64,000 bases of DNA from Streptomyces sp. NBC_00390 (GCF_036057275.1 NZ_CP107945.1:8122001-8186000), one strand, 5' to 3'; positions 52,087-60,558 are shown, counted from the stretch's first letter. Notes: generated by a model not told the origin, from the letters alone. Numbers and translations are program-made.

Positions 52087-52353
52087 TCAGGAGAGGGAGA
52101 GGAAGAGCTTCTCCATCTTCTGGGTGTCGAGGCTGTCGGCTCCGCCCTCCTGGGTCAGGCATTCCTTGAGGCCGCTGGCGACGATGGCGAAGCCGGCCCG
52201 GTCCAGCGCGCGGTTGACCGCGGCGAGCTGGGTGACGACGTCCTCGCAGTCGCGTCCTTCTTCCAGCATGCGCACGACGCCGGCGAGCTGGCCCTGGGCG
52301 CGCTTGAGCCTGTTGGCGGCCGACCGCACATGGTCGGCGGGGAGCTGGACCAT
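52087..52353 (-). CDS. cstR: CstR-like persulfide-sensing repressor (CsoR superfamily)
   Basis: The 88-residue protein is an all-helical CsoR-superfamily repressor: VRSAANRLKRAQGQLAGVVR, MLEEGRDCEDVVTQLAAVNR, FAIVASGLKECLTQEG. It has the two conserved cysteines C36 and C65, but position 61, the His copper ligand of CsoR, is Gly. Loss of this His with both Cys kept is the mark of CstR, which senses persulfides by forming a di- or trisulfide link. AAAGGA lies before the ATG. The gene follows thioredoxin on the same strand, and three matching operators lie upstream of the two sulfur transcription units. Confidence 0.88.
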   Translation of the reverse strand: MVQLPADHVRSAANRLKRAQGQLAGVVRMLEEGRDCEDVVTQLAAVNRALDRAGFAIVASGLKECLTQEGGADSLDTQKMEKLFLSLS

Positions 52354-52394
52354 GGGGTGTTCCTTTCGAAGGGCCGGCCGGGGACCGGCTGCGG

Positions 52395-52763
52395 TCACCG
52401 GCCGGGGCTCTGGGTGGTGAGGGAGGCGCGGATCTCGTCCATGTCGAGCTCGCGGACGGCGGTGATCACCTGGTCCAGCGCCCGGGGCGGCAGGGCGCCG
52501 GGCTGGGAGAAGACCAGAATGCCTTCACGGAAGGCCATCAGGGTGGGGATCGAGGTGATGTCCGCGGCGGCGGCCAGGGCCTGCTCGGCCTCGGTGTCGA
52601 CCTTGCCGAAGACGATGTCGGAGTGGGCCTCGGAGGCCTTCTCGTAGACGGGGGCGAACATCCGGCACGGTCCGCACCAGGCGGCCCAGAAGTCGACGAG
52701 GGCGATGTCGTTGCCGGTGACGGTGTTCTCGAAGTTCGCGGCGGTAAGTGCGACGGTGCTCAT
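52395..52763 (-). CDS. trxA: Thioredoxin
   Basis: The 122-residue protein is a classical thioredoxin with the active site W29-C30-G31-P32-C33 in FWAAWCGPCRMF, the cis-Pro loop SIPTLMAFR and closing strand segment. It reduces disulfides; in this setting it may reduce protein persulfides or reset the cysteines of CstR. GGAAGGAACC lies before the ATG. An operator-like palindrome stands 41 bases upstream of the start, and the repressor gene follows 41 bases downstream, so the two probably form one autoregulated transcript. Confidence 0.93.
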   Translation of the reverse strand: MSTVALTAANFENTVTGNDIALVDFWAAWCGPCRMFAPVYEKASEAHSDIVFGKVDTEAEQALAAAADITSIPTLMAFREGILVFSQPGALPPRALDQVITAVRELDMDEIRASLTTQSPGR

Positions 52764-52803
52764 GGGGATGGTTCCTTCCGGTTCACCAGAGTAGTTCCTT
52801 TTG

Positions 52804-52820
52804 ATACCCCCCGGGGTAAT
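52804..52820. promoter_or_regulatory. CstR-type operator, site 1
   Basis: ATACCC (52804-52809), CCCG, GGGTAAT: a near-palindrome of the CsoR/CstR type, upstream of the thioredoxin-repressor unit. Confidence 0.85.
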
Positions 52821-52915
52821 GAACACCGGAACGGGACGGGGCATTCCTGGGACGGCGCGGCATGACGCTGCCCCGGCGCGCGGAAGGGCGTGCGCCGGGG
52901 CAGCAGGGGGGACCG

Positions 52916-53776
52916 CTAGGTCCGGTGGACGGCGCGTCGCAGCGGACAGCGGGCGACGAAGCCGTAGCAGACGCCCGCTCCGGCGCCCAGCGAGGCGAGG
53001 GCCGCGAGGACCGGGACGACAATGTGGGCGGGGGCCTGCTGGACCAGGACGAAGGTGCCCATGGCCAGCACGAACCAGGCGAAGAGCCGGGAGAGGACGT
53101 GCGCGGGGACGCGCCCGGCCAGTCGTGCTCCGGCCAGGCTGCCGACGACCGCGAACCCGGTGACGGCCAGGGTCAGAGTCCAGTCGATCTGGACGCTCGA
53201 CAGGTAGCCGGCGAAGCCCGCGGCGGACTTCATCGCGATGACCAGCAGGGAGGTGCCGATGGCCACCGGCATGGGCAGGCCGCCCAGCAGGGCCAGGGCG
53301 GGGACGACGAGGAAGCCGCCGCCCGCGCCGACCAGGCCGGTGGCCAGGCCGACGGCCGCGCCGTCCAGCAGGACCCTTCCCACCGGGAGCTGCTGGTGGG
53401 CCCGGCCGGGGCCGACATCGCGGCGGCCCCGGAGCATGGCGGCGGCGGTGATGATCATCATGACCGCGAAGGCGATCAGCAGGACGACGTCGGGAATGTG
53501 GCCGCCGACGAGTCCGCCGGTGTAGGCGCCGGCCATGCCGGCCGCTCCGAACAGGACGCCGGTGCGCCAGCGGACCCGTCCGCCGCGGGCATGATTGATC
53601 ATGCCCACGGCGGAAGTGACGCCGACGACGAACAGGGAGGTGGCGATGGCCTCCTTGGCGTCCATGCCCGCGACGTAGACCAGCAGCGGCACGGTCAGGA
53701 TCGACCCGCCTCCCCCGAGCAGGCCGAGGGAGACGCCGACCAGCAGCGCGAGGACCAGGACGAGCGTCAGCGTCAT
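52916..53776 (-). CDS. TauE/SafE-family membrane transporter
   Basis: The 286-residue protein has about eight membrane helices, with the repeated TauE/SafE motif in both halves: LGLLGGGGSILTVPLLVYVA in the first and GLVGAGGGFLVVPALALLGG in the second. TauE/SafE proteins export or import sulfur-containing anions such as sulfite, thiosulfate or sulfoacetate. In cst-type operons a TauE protein is thought to export sulfite or thiosulfate. It is the last gene of the unit; its ATG lies five bases after the preceding stop. Confidence 0.92.
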   Translation of the reverse strand: MTLTLVLVLALLVGVSLGLLGGGGSILTVPLLVYVAGMDAKEAIATSLFVVGVTSAVGMINHARGGRVRWRTGVLFGAAGMAGAYTGGLVGGHIPDVVLLIAFAVMMIITAAAMLRGRRDVGPGRAHQQLPVGRVLLDGAAVGLATGLVGAGGGFLVVPALALLGGLPMPVAIGTSLLVIAMKSAAGFAGYLSSVQIDWTLTLAVTGFAVVGSLAGARLAGRVPAHVLSRLFAWFVLAMGTFVLVQQAPAHIVVPVLAALASLGAGAGVCYGFVARCPLRRAVHRT

Positions 53777-53781
53777 GGTGA

Positions 53782-54363
53782 TCACCTGCCGTCGGCGAGC
53801 TGGGCGACGGCCTTGCGCGGGTCGAAGGACGGTGTGCGGTTCCACGGCATCTTCGACAGCATCACGCCCATGGCGCAGGTGTTGCTGATGGCGGCGAAGG
53901 CCAGTCCTCCGCCGACGAACGCGGACAGCGCCTGCAGGCCGGGGACGACGAAGCTGCCGAGGGCGCCGACCAGCACCAGGAAGCCGGCGACCAAGCGGAC
54001 CTGGCGCTCCATGTCCCAGCGCTCCTGACCGTAGGTGGTCGGGGCACCGGACTTCTCCCAGGCGGTCATGCCGCCCGACAGGACCGCCAGGCCGGGGAGC
54101 CCGGCCTCGGCGAGGGCGCGTTCGGCCTGGCCGGCTCGCTGGCCGGAGCGGCACACCAGCACCACGTCGGTGTCCAGGTGTTTCGTCAGCTCCTCGCGGT
54201 GCTCGCGCAGGGTGTCCAGCGGGACGTTGTAGGAGCCGGGGATGTGCGCTCCCTCGAACTCGGCGGGGGAACGGACGTCGAGCAATCGCGGCGGGTTGGC
54301 CGAGTCGAGTTTGGCGCGCAGTTCATCGGTGGTCAGGCTGCGGGGGGTGGTGGAGGTGGTCAC
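53782..54363 (-). CDS. Rhodanese-DUF2892 fusion
   Basis: The 193-residue protein has an N-terminal rhodanese domain (about 8-115) with active-site C71 in VCRSGQRAG and LLDVRSPAEFEGAHIPGSYN, then a membrane-anchored DUF2892 part with two helices (about 125-170; LVAGFLVLVGALGSFVV, FVGGGLAFAAISNTC). The rhodanese would carry sulfane sulfur at the membrane. The GTG overlaps the stop of the upstream gene by four bases, so the products are coupled. Confidence 0.92.
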   Translation of the reverse strand: MTTSTTPRSLTTDELRAKLDSANPPRLLDVRSPAEFEGAHIPGSYNVPLDTLREHREELTKHLDTDVVLVCRSGQRAGQAERALAEAGLPGLAVLSGGMTAWEKSGAPTTYGQERWDMERQVRLVAGFLVLVGALGSFVVPGLQALSAFVGGGLAFAAISNTCAMGVMLSKMPWNRTPSFDPRKAVAQLADGR

Positions 54364-55763
54364 GCGCTGATCTCCTGTCGGTTGTCGCGGGTTCCGGGGA
54401 TGTCGGAGGGGAGGGCGCACAGCCCCAGGTCGAGGGCGTTGTCGAAGCTGTCGTCGACGGCGACGACGTCACGGCCGCGGGCATGGAGCAGTGCGGCGAC
54501 GACCCCGGCGCGGTAGCCGCCGGCGCAGTGCACCCAGACACGGCCCGCGGGGATCTCCTCGAGGCGGCCCGGCACCTCGTGGACGGGAATGTGTACCGAG
54601 CCCGGGATGTGTGCCTCGTCGCGCTCCTGGTTGCGGCGCACGTCCAGGACGGCGAGGTCGTCGTCGCCGGCCAGGGCGGCCTTGAGGTCGCCGAAAGTGG
54701 CGCGCTCGTAGGCGGCCAGGGGCTCGCCGCCGGCCCAGTCCTCGGGGCGGCCGGTGGCCATGGCGGCCGGGCGGTCGATGCCGATGCGGACCAGCTCGCG
54801 CTGGGCCTCGGCCACGTCCGCGGCGGTCTCGCCGAGCAGGGTGACCGGGGTGCCCCACGCAATCAGCCAGCCCAGGTAGGTGACGAACTGGCCGTCCAGG
54901 CCGAAGTTGAGGCTTCCCGCCAGGTGCCCGGCGGCGAAGGCGGTGCGGTCGCGCAGGTCCACCACCCACTCGCCGGCCTCGATCCTGCGCCGCAGCTCGG
55001 CCGGGTCCGCCACGGACGGCGCGGACAGGTCCGGCTTGCCGGGCCCGCCGGAGTTGGCCGCGCCCATGTGGGCGTAGTAGGCCGGGTAGGCGTCCAGGCC
55101 CGCCAGGAGCTGCTCGACGTAGGCCTCCTCGCCGGCGGTCAGCGCGGTGTTGGTCCGCTTCTCCTCGCCGATGGTGCTGGACAGGCCGGCGGCCTGGGTC
55201 GCGGAGCAGAACGAGCCGAACCCGTGGGTGGGGTAGACGGCGGTCTCGTCCGGCAGTTCCTTCGCCAGCCGGTGCGCCGAGCGCCACTGGGCCCGCACCA
55301 GGGTGTCGGTGTGGTCCGGTCCCAGCAGGTCGGGCCGTCCGGTGGTGCCGTACAGCAGGGAGCCGCCGGTGAACACCGCGACCTGCTTTCCGCCGGCCTC
55401 CAGCGCGTAGGACAGGTGGGTGTGGGTGTGGCCCGGGGTGTGGATCGCCCGCACCCGCAGGGTGTCGCCGACCTCGATCATCTGACCGTCGCGCACCGGG
55501 GTTCGCTCGTAGGAGACCTCATCGTCGGCGTTCACCAGGTACTGCGCGCCCACCTCGCGGGCCAGGGCCAGGCCGCCGGTGACGTAGTCGTTGTGGATGT
55601 GCGTCTCGAACACGTGGGTGATCCGCACTCCGGCGGCGTCGGCCAGCGCGGTGACGCGGTCGTAGTCGCGCTGGGGGTCGACCACCAGGGCCACGAAACC
55701 GTCGTGGGCGAGATAGGTGCGGTCGCCCAGGCCGGGGGTCTCGACGGGCAGAACGGTGATCAT
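54360..55763 (-). CDS. CstB-like persulfide dioxygenase-rhodanese
   Basis: The 467-residue protein has an MBL-fold persulfide dioxygenase domain (about 1-240) with the iron ligands in THIHND (H55, H57, D59), H112 in HTPGHTH and H180 in PTHGFG; a central rhodanese-like domain (about 252-345) without an active-site Cys; and a C-terminal rhodanese (about 355-460) with C413 in VHCAGGYRAG. This is the layout of CstB, which oxidises low-molecular-weight persulfides and transfers sulfur to form thiosulfate. The ATG overlaps the preceding stop by four bases. Together with CstR and TauE it marks a sulfide-detoxification module. Confidence 0.93.
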   Translation of the reverse strand: MITVLPVETPGLGDRTYLAHDGFVALVVDPQRDYDRVTALADAAGVRITHVFETHIHNDYVTGGLALAREVGAQYLVNADDEVSYERTPVRDGQMIEVGDTLRVRAIHTPGHTHTHLSYALEAGGKQVAVFTGGSLLYGTTGRPDLLGPDHTDTLVRAQWRSAHRLAKELPDETAVYPTHGFGSFCSATQAAGLSSTIGEEKRTNTALTAGEEAYVEQLLAGLDAYPAYYAHMGAANSGGPGKPDLSAPSVADPAELRRRIEAGEWVVDLRDRTAFAAGHLAGSLNFGLDGQFVTYLGWLIAWGTPVTLLGETAADVAEAQRELVRIGIDRPAAMATGRPEDWAGGEPLAAYERATFGDLKAALAGDDDLAVLDVRRNQERDEAHIPGSVHIPVHEVPGRLEEIPAGRVWVHCAGGYRAGVVAALLHARGRDVVAVDDSFDNALDLGLCALPSDIPGTRDNRQEISA

Positions 55764-56125
55764 CGCGTTTCCTCGGGGGTGGCGGGGGCGGTGGAGGCGG
55801 TGGGGACGCCGGGCTCGTCGCCGGTGGCCGCGGGGCGGCCGGCGTCGATCCAGGCGGCGGTGCCGCCGCTGACGCTGTAGGCGTCGTAGCCCAGGTCGCG
55901 GAGCAGGGAGGTCGCCTGTGCGCTGCGGCCGCCGCTCTGGCAGATCACGTGGACCGGCCGGTCCTTGGGCAGTTCGGCAAGGGCCAGCGAGAGGTTGGGC
56001 AGCGGTGCCGACCGGGCGCCGGGGACGTGGCTTGCGCGGTACTCGCCGCTGTTGCGGACGTCGACGACGAGGGCGCCAGCCGCGTGCGCCTCGGCGAACC
56101 TCTGCTGGTCGATCTCGGGAACCAT
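55760..56125 (-). CDS. Single-domain rhodanese
   Basis: The 121-residue protein is one rhodanese domain with the active-site C62 in VICQSGGRSAQAT and VDVRNSGEYRASHVPGARSA. It moves sulfane sulfur and probably passes it to the CstB-like enzyme. AGGAG lies nine bases before the ATG, and this is the first gene of the unit: two operators lie 32 and 79 bases upstream. Confidence 0.93.
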   Translation of the reverse strand: MVPEIDQQRFAEAHAAGALVVDVRNSGEYRASHVPGARSAPLPNLSLALAELPKDRPVHVICQSGGRSAQATSLLRDLGYDAYSVSGGTAAWIDAGRPAATGDEPGVPTASTAPATPEETR

Positions 56126-56156
56126 GCGGGGAACTCCTGCTCAGTTGCCTTCATTA

Positions 56157-56172
56157 ATACCCAGGGGGGTAT
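56157..56172. promoter_or_regulatory. CstR-type operator, site 2
   Basis: ATACCC (56157-56162), AGGG, GGGTAT (56167-56172): perfect arms, 32 bases upstream of the first rhodanese gene. Confidence 0.88.
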
Positions 56173-56203
56173 ACCTGAGCTCAACCGTAACAGGATCCGG
56201 TTT

Positions 56204-56219
56204 ATGCCCCGGGGGGTAT
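56204..56219. promoter_or_regulatory. CstR-type operator, site 3
   Basis: ATGCCC (56204-56209), CGGG, GGGTAT (56214-56219): one mismatch in the arms, 47 bases before site 2 in the same promoter region. Confidence 0.8.
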
Positions 56220-56636
56220 CCAGAAGTTGTGCCTCACATGCCGGGCCTCCGTCCCCGCCGCGGAACGGGGAGGCGACGGATCACCGCGCCGCTCCGGCAA
56301 GAAGCCTGCGGGTGGCGCCGTCGGCCGGTCTTCCGCGCCCGGCGGCCCTCATGTCGCGGAGGTGAACCGTTGCCGTGACCTCCGCGGCACCCCAGCCGCC
56401 CCCGCCCGGCCGGACCGGCGTCGCACCGGCATGCGGAGGTTCGGCTCGGGGCGGTCCCGCCCGTCCCCGCCGTCGATCCCACGGCCTGGTCGCGAGGTCG
56501 GGGGGATCGCGGCCGGGACGCGGCTCGGCATCCGCCGGGCGCCGCCTCGGAGCACCGCCGCTCCCGGTGCAAGTGGCGCCCGCGACGGCCCGAGCGCGGC
56601 GCGAGTGACGTCTTCACGACCCACGGGTGCATACCC
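56220..56636. other. 417-bp region without gene
   Basis: Upstream edge of the sulfur module, joining the Tn3-type remnant; no gene recognised. Confidence 0.4.
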
Positions 56637-56911
56637 CACGCACGAGGCGTCCTTCACGCCCAGATGCTCGGCCAGGCACTCGACCACCGGCCACGGCACA
56701 TCCAGCGGATCTTCCAGGAACGACTCCAGACAGCGAACCGTGCACATCTGGAGCGCGAATCCCAGTCGGCTGTGATCACCTCTCCGCTTCCGGATCAGCT
56801 CCCGGTCCACGCGTCGAGGTAGAAGAACCGCTCCAGTTCCGGCCGCGTCGGCTCCTCCGCGAACCGCCCGTACGCCTCGGCCTGCTCATCAGTCAGAAAT
56901 TCCACCGGCAC
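56637..56911 (-). mobile_element. Tn3-family transposase N-terminal remnant with frameshift
   Basis: Starting at a GTG (56911), the frame reads VPVEFLTDEQAEAYGRFAEE and PTRPELERFFYLDA, then near 56805 one base is lost, and the sequence continues as DRELIRKRRGDHSRLGFALQ, CLESFLEDPLDVPWPVVECL and AEHLGVKDASC. This is the N-terminal DUF4158 region of Tn3-family transposases. The remaining 850 or so residues, including the DDE core, are absent. Confidence 0.85.
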
Positions 56912-57104
56912 GCGGCGGACGGTAGCCCCGCGCCACACCGCTCGGACGATCTTTCACCGAACCCCAGCAACGAAGTGGATCACTGTGCTAAACGCCGAGG
57001 TCGAGAACGCTCCTTAGCGCCAACGGCTGTTCCGTTGTTCCCGAGGCCGTACACAGCGTCACCGGCCACACCGGCCACCGTCCTGGTGCCTTTGCGGGCG
57101 GTGG

Positions 57105-58334
57105 TCAGCCTGCCGGGGCGCCGGGGGTGAACGTGACGGGGAGCTGCAGCGGGCCACGCAGCCCGCCGGGCCGCCACCTCAGCTCGTTCGGCGGCACGGC
57201 CAGGGCCAGGTCGGGAAGGCGGCGCAGCACCGTCCCGATGGCGATCTGGCCTTCCAGCCGGGCGAGCGGCGCGCCCAGGCAGTAGTGGATGCCGTGCCCG
57301 AACGCCAGGTGGCCGTTGTCTCGCCGGGTGAAGTCCAGCCGGTCGGGGTCGGGGAAGCGTGCCGGATCGCGGTCGGCGATGGCGGACGCGATCAGCACGG
57401 TCGCGCCACGCGGGACGGTCACACCCGCGATCTTGACGTCCTCGCGCGCGAACCGGGCGATGCCCGGGCTGACCGGGCCGTCGTAGCGGAGGAACTCCTC
57501 GACCGCGCCCGGGAGCAGCTCGGGATCGTCCCGCAGCAGCTCCAGCTGGTCGGGGTGGGCGAGAAGCGCGGCGATACTGCCGCCGATCAGGTTGACCGTC
57601 GTGATGTACCCGGCCACGAGCAGCAGGAAGGTCATGGCGATCAGCTCGTCCTCGTTCAGCCGCTGCTTCTCGTCGCGGGCGCTGATCAGCGCGCTGAGGA
57701 GATCGTCTCCGGGCCGGGCGCGCTTGGCCTCCAGGAGCTTCGTCACGTACGCACGCATCCGCTGCCATGCCTCGTTCACAACGGCCGGGTCCGGCATCTT
57801 CTCCCCGCGCATGAGCATGTCGTCGGTCCACCGCTGGAAGTCGTACCGGTCGTCCACCGGCACGCCGAGCAGCTCGCTGATCACGGTGACCGGGAGGGGC
57901 AGTGCGAAGTCCGCGACGAGTTCGGCGCGGCCCGTCGGCACGACCGCGTCGAGCAGCCGGTCGGTGATCCCCTGGATACGGGGCCGCAGCTCGGCGACCC
58001 TGCGCGCCGTGAACGCCTTCGAGACCAGGCGGCGCAGCCGGGTGTGGTCGGGCGGGTCGGAGCGCAGCATGTTGCTCATCATCGACTCGCGCTCGAACTG
58101 GGGCAGTTGCTGCATGAGCCGGGGGTCCGAGGCGTCTCGGACGTCGCTGCTCAGCCTCGGGTCGGACAGGGCGGCGAGCCCGTCCTCGTAGCGTGTGACC
58201 AGCCAGGCGTCCAGGCCGCCCGCGATGACGGCGCGCCGGACCGGGCCGTCCTCGCGCAGCTGCCTGTAGAGCGGGAAGGGATCGGCCACGAAGCCTGCGT
58301 CGGCGTAGGGGAGAAGGACCGGCTGCTGGCTCAT
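57105..58334 (-). CDS. Cytochrome P450
   Basis: The 409-residue protein has P450 features in order: the I-helix segment LLVAGYITTVNLIGG (second Thr kept, the usual acid before it replaced), the ExxR in EEFLRYDGPVSPG, and the heme loop FGHGIHYCLGAPLAR with the Cys ligand. SDPPDHTRLRRLVSKAFT is typical of actinobacterial class I P450s. It would need a ferredoxin and reductase from elsewhere; no ferredoxin gene adjoins it. GGAGG lies four bases before the second of two ATGs. It is divergent from an FAD monooxygenase gene, so the two may serve one pathway. Confidence 0.93.
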   Translation of the reverse strand: MSQQPVLLPYADAGFVADPFPLYRQLREDGPVRRAVIAGGLDAWLVTRYEDGLAALSDPRLSSDVRDASDPRLMQQLPQFERESMMSNMLRSDPPDHTRLRRLVSKAFTARRVAELRPRIQGITDRLLDAVVPTGRAELVADFALPLPVTVISELLGVPVDDRYDFQRWTDDMLMRGEKMPDPAVVNEAWQRMRAYVTKLLEAKRARPGDDLLSALISARDEKQRLNEDELIAMTFLLLVAGYITTVNLIGGSIAALLAHPDQLELLRDDPELLPGAVEEFLRYDGPVSPGIARFAREDVKIAGVTVPRGATVLIASAIADRDPARFPDPDRLDFTRRDNGHLAFGHGIHYCLGAPLARLEGQIAIGTVLRRLPDLALAVPPNELRWRPGGLRGPLQLPVTFTPGAPAG

Positions 58335-58439
58335 CATGCCTCCCGAGGCACGTAGCGACCATGTGCTGCAGTTTGCTGTTACTTGAGGGTATATGCCCAA
58401 ATGTGACCGATTCGTGGCGCCAGTGAAGGGAGGAGCGCG

Positions 58440-59717
58440 ATGGACGCGAAGAACGCCATGGAGGCGGGGGAGCGGACCACGTGCTGTGTCGTGGGCGGCG
58501 GCCCCGCCGGAATGGTCCTCGCCCTGCTCCTGGCCCGGGCCGGGGTGGAGGTGACAGTCCTTGAGAAGCACGGCGACTTCCTGCGCGACTTCCGCGGCGA
58601 CACCGTGCATCCGAGCACCCTCGCGCTTCTGGAGGATCTCGGCCTCGGCGAGCGGTTCGCCCGGCTGCCGCAGCGCCGGGTCACGGCGATCCAGCTGCCT
58701 CTCGGCCCCGATCGCTCACTGGTGACTGTCGGTGACATCGGCGCACTGCGGGGCCGGTACAACTACATCGCGCTGGTGCCGCAGTGGGACCTGCTCGACC
58801 TCCTCGCCGACGAGGCCCGGCGGGAACCGGCCTTCTCCCTGCGCATGAGCACCCAGGCGACCTCCTTCCTCATGGAACGGGGACGCGTCACCGGGGTGTC
58901 CTACCGCACGTCCGACGGCCGCACCGGCGAGCTGCGGGCCACCCTCACGGTGGCCTGCGACGGCCGAGGATCGCTGGCCCGCTCGCTGCCCGGCCTGGGG
59001 CTGCGGAGGTTCCGCTGCCCGATGGACGCCTGGTGGTTCCGGCTGCCGAGGCGCGACGGCGACCCGCACGGACTCGTGGGAGGCGTCGGCGACCGGTTCC
59101 TCAGCGCCATGATCGACCGCGGGGACTACTGGCAGTGCGCCGCGCTGATCCCCAAGGGCGGCGACGCCCAGCTCCGCGCGGCCGGCCTCGACCGGTTCAG
59201 GGACGTGTACGGGGCCGCCGTCCCGTGGATCGCGGACCGGATGCACACCCTCGCGTCGTGGGACGAGGTGAAGCTGCTCGACGTACGGCTCGACCGGCTC
59301 CGGCGCTGGCACAGGCCGGGGCTGCTGTGCATCGGCGACGCGGCGCACGCCATGTCGCCGGTCTTCGGTATCGGCATCAACCTCGCCGTCCAGGACGCCG
59401 TGGCTGCCGCCCGCCACCTCGTCGGCCCGCTGGGGGACGGCGCGGCCGGCCTGCCGGCGGCTGTGCGCCGCGTCCAGCGCCGCCGCCTGCCGACCACAGC
59501 CGCCACCCAGGGCCTCCAGCACTTCGCCCACACCCACGTCATCGAGCCACTGCTGCTGGGCCGGCCTCCCTTTGGCGACCCCAAGCGCGCCAAGCGCCTG
59601 GCCGAGCTGGTCACCACCTCGCGCTGGCTGAACCGGGTGCCGGCGTACTTCCTGGCCTACGGGGCCCTGCGTGAACGCCCGCCGGTAGCGTCCGTGCGCC
59701 GGGCAGTGACGAGCTGA
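58440..59717 (+). CDS. FAD-dependent monooxygenase (PHBH-like)
   Basis: The 425-residue protein has the N-terminal dinucleotide-binding fold (CCVVGGGPAGMVLALLLARAG, then Glu in VTVLEKHGDF), the DG motif near the middle (VACDGRGSLARSLPG) and the GD motif LLCIGDAAHAMSPVFGIGIN. This is the p-hydroxybenzoate hydroxylase fold, whose members hydroxylate aromatic or polyketide substrates using NAD(P)H. AGGGAGGAG precedes the ATG. It is divergent from a P450 gene with 105 bases between them. The substrate is unknown. Confidence 0.92.
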   Translation: MDAKNAMEAGERTTCCVVGGGPAGMVLALLLARAGVEVTVLEKHGDFLRDFRGDTVHPSTLALLEDLGLGERFARLPQRRVTAIQLPLGPDRSLVTVGDIGALRGRYNYIALVPQWDLLDLLADEARREPAFSLRMSTQATSFLMERGRVTGVSYRTSDGRTGELRATLTVACDGRGSLARSLPGLGLRRFRCPMDAWWFRLPRRDGDPHGLVGGVGDRFLSAMIDRGDYWQCAALIPKGGDAQLRAAGLDRFRDVYGAAVPWIADRMHTLASWDEVKLLDVRLDRLRRWHRPGLLCIGDAAHAMSPVFGIGINLAVQDAVAAARHLVGPLGDGAAGLPAAVRRVQRRRLPTTAATQGLQHFAHTHVIEPLLLGRPPFGDPKRAKRLAELVTTSRWLNRVPAYFLAYGALRERPPVASVRRAVTS

Positions 59718-59882
59718 TCCCGGCGGTGACGGGCCGTACGCGCACCGGCCGCTACTCGGCCGAGGAGGCCGTCGGCCGGTCCGTTTTCACTATTCGGCGC
59801 AGGCGCCGGTGGGACCGCCTCGACGACCAGCTCCGCGTGGTGGCGGTTACGGCTTGCAGGGCCGCCGCGGTGCCGGGGTGTC

Positions 59883-60479
59883 TCAGGAGGCGGACATCCT
59901 CCCCGGGTCCGGCGCGATGATGCGTGACACGGCCTCCACCACGGTGGCGCGGTGCCGGTGTCTGCGCTCTTCCTTCCAGGCCGAGCCGTCCGCGTCGGTA
60001 GCGGGCCCGCCGGGGGCCGCGAACCAGGCCTGGGCCAGGGCGAGCACGAGGGTGAGTACGTCGGAGGGGTTCAAGCCCGGGTCGATGCGCCCCCCGAGCT
60101 GAGCATCGGCAATTGCCGCGATCTTGCGCCCGTATGCCACCGCGCCGTCGGCCGTGGAACCCGGGCGCTCGAGCTGCTTCCAGGCGACGAGCCGCATCAG
60201 CGCGGGTCGCTCCGTCAGATGATCGAAGATCGCTCCGGCGTAGCCGGGGAGATCCGCGGCGTCGAAGGGCACCGACTCCGCACCCAGCTCCATGGCGCGC
60301 TGCAGCACCAGGTCGAAGAGCTGTTCCTTGTTGCCGAAGTAGACATAGATGAGGCGCTTGTTCGCCCCGGCGGCCTCGGCGATGCGGTCCACCCGGGCTC
60401 CGGCGATGCCGTACTCGGCGAACTCGGTGAAGGCTGCGTCGAGGAGGCGTGCCTTGGTTGCGCTGGAGTCCCGTGCCAT
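59883..60479 (-). CDS. TetR-family repressor
   Basis: The 198-residue protein has the TetR helix-turn-helix (about 8-55; KARLLDAAFTEFAEYGIAGA, DRIAEAAGANKRLIYVYFGN) and an all-helical ligand domain with LTLVLALAQAWFAAPG. It is divergent from an aldo-keto reductase gene; two palindromes in the gap are likely operators, so it probably represses the reductase and itself. The ATG at 60479 gives a normal family length. Confidence 0.9.
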   Translation of the reverse strand: MARDSSATKARLLDAAFTEFAEYGIAGARVDRIAEAAGANKRLIYVYFGNKEQLFDLVLQRAMELGAESVPFDAADLPGYAGAIFDHLTERPALMRLVAWKQLERPGSTADGAVAYGRKIAAIADAQLGGRIDPGLNPSDVLTLVLALAQAWFAAPGGPATDADGSAWKEERRHRHRATVVEAVSRIIAPDPGRMSAS

Positions 60480-60496
60480 GAGGGGCAGCCTATAGG

Positions 60497-60510
60497 TAAC
60501 TATCCAGTTA
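60497..60510. promoter_or_regulatory. TetR operator candidate 1
   Basis: TAACT (60497-60501), ATCC, AGTTA (60506-60510), 18 bases upstream of the repressor start and directly before TTGACA (60511-60516), a -35 box for the reductase. Confidence 0.8.
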
Positions 60511-60542
60511 TTGACATCCGGGTCCGGCTTCATTCATGCTGG

Positions 60543-60558
60543 AACTAACGAGTTAGTT
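60543..60558. promoter_or_regulatory. TetR operator candidate 2
   Basis: AACTAAC (60543-60549) and GTTAGTT (60552-60558) around GA: a perfect inverted repeat just downstream of the expected transcription start of the reductase. Confidence 0.85.

Noticed and set aside
52087..52353. Copper-sensing CsoR as identity of the regulator
   Set aside because: The His ligand at position 61 is Gly, and all neighbours are sulfur-transfer genes, with no copper ATPase or chaperone.
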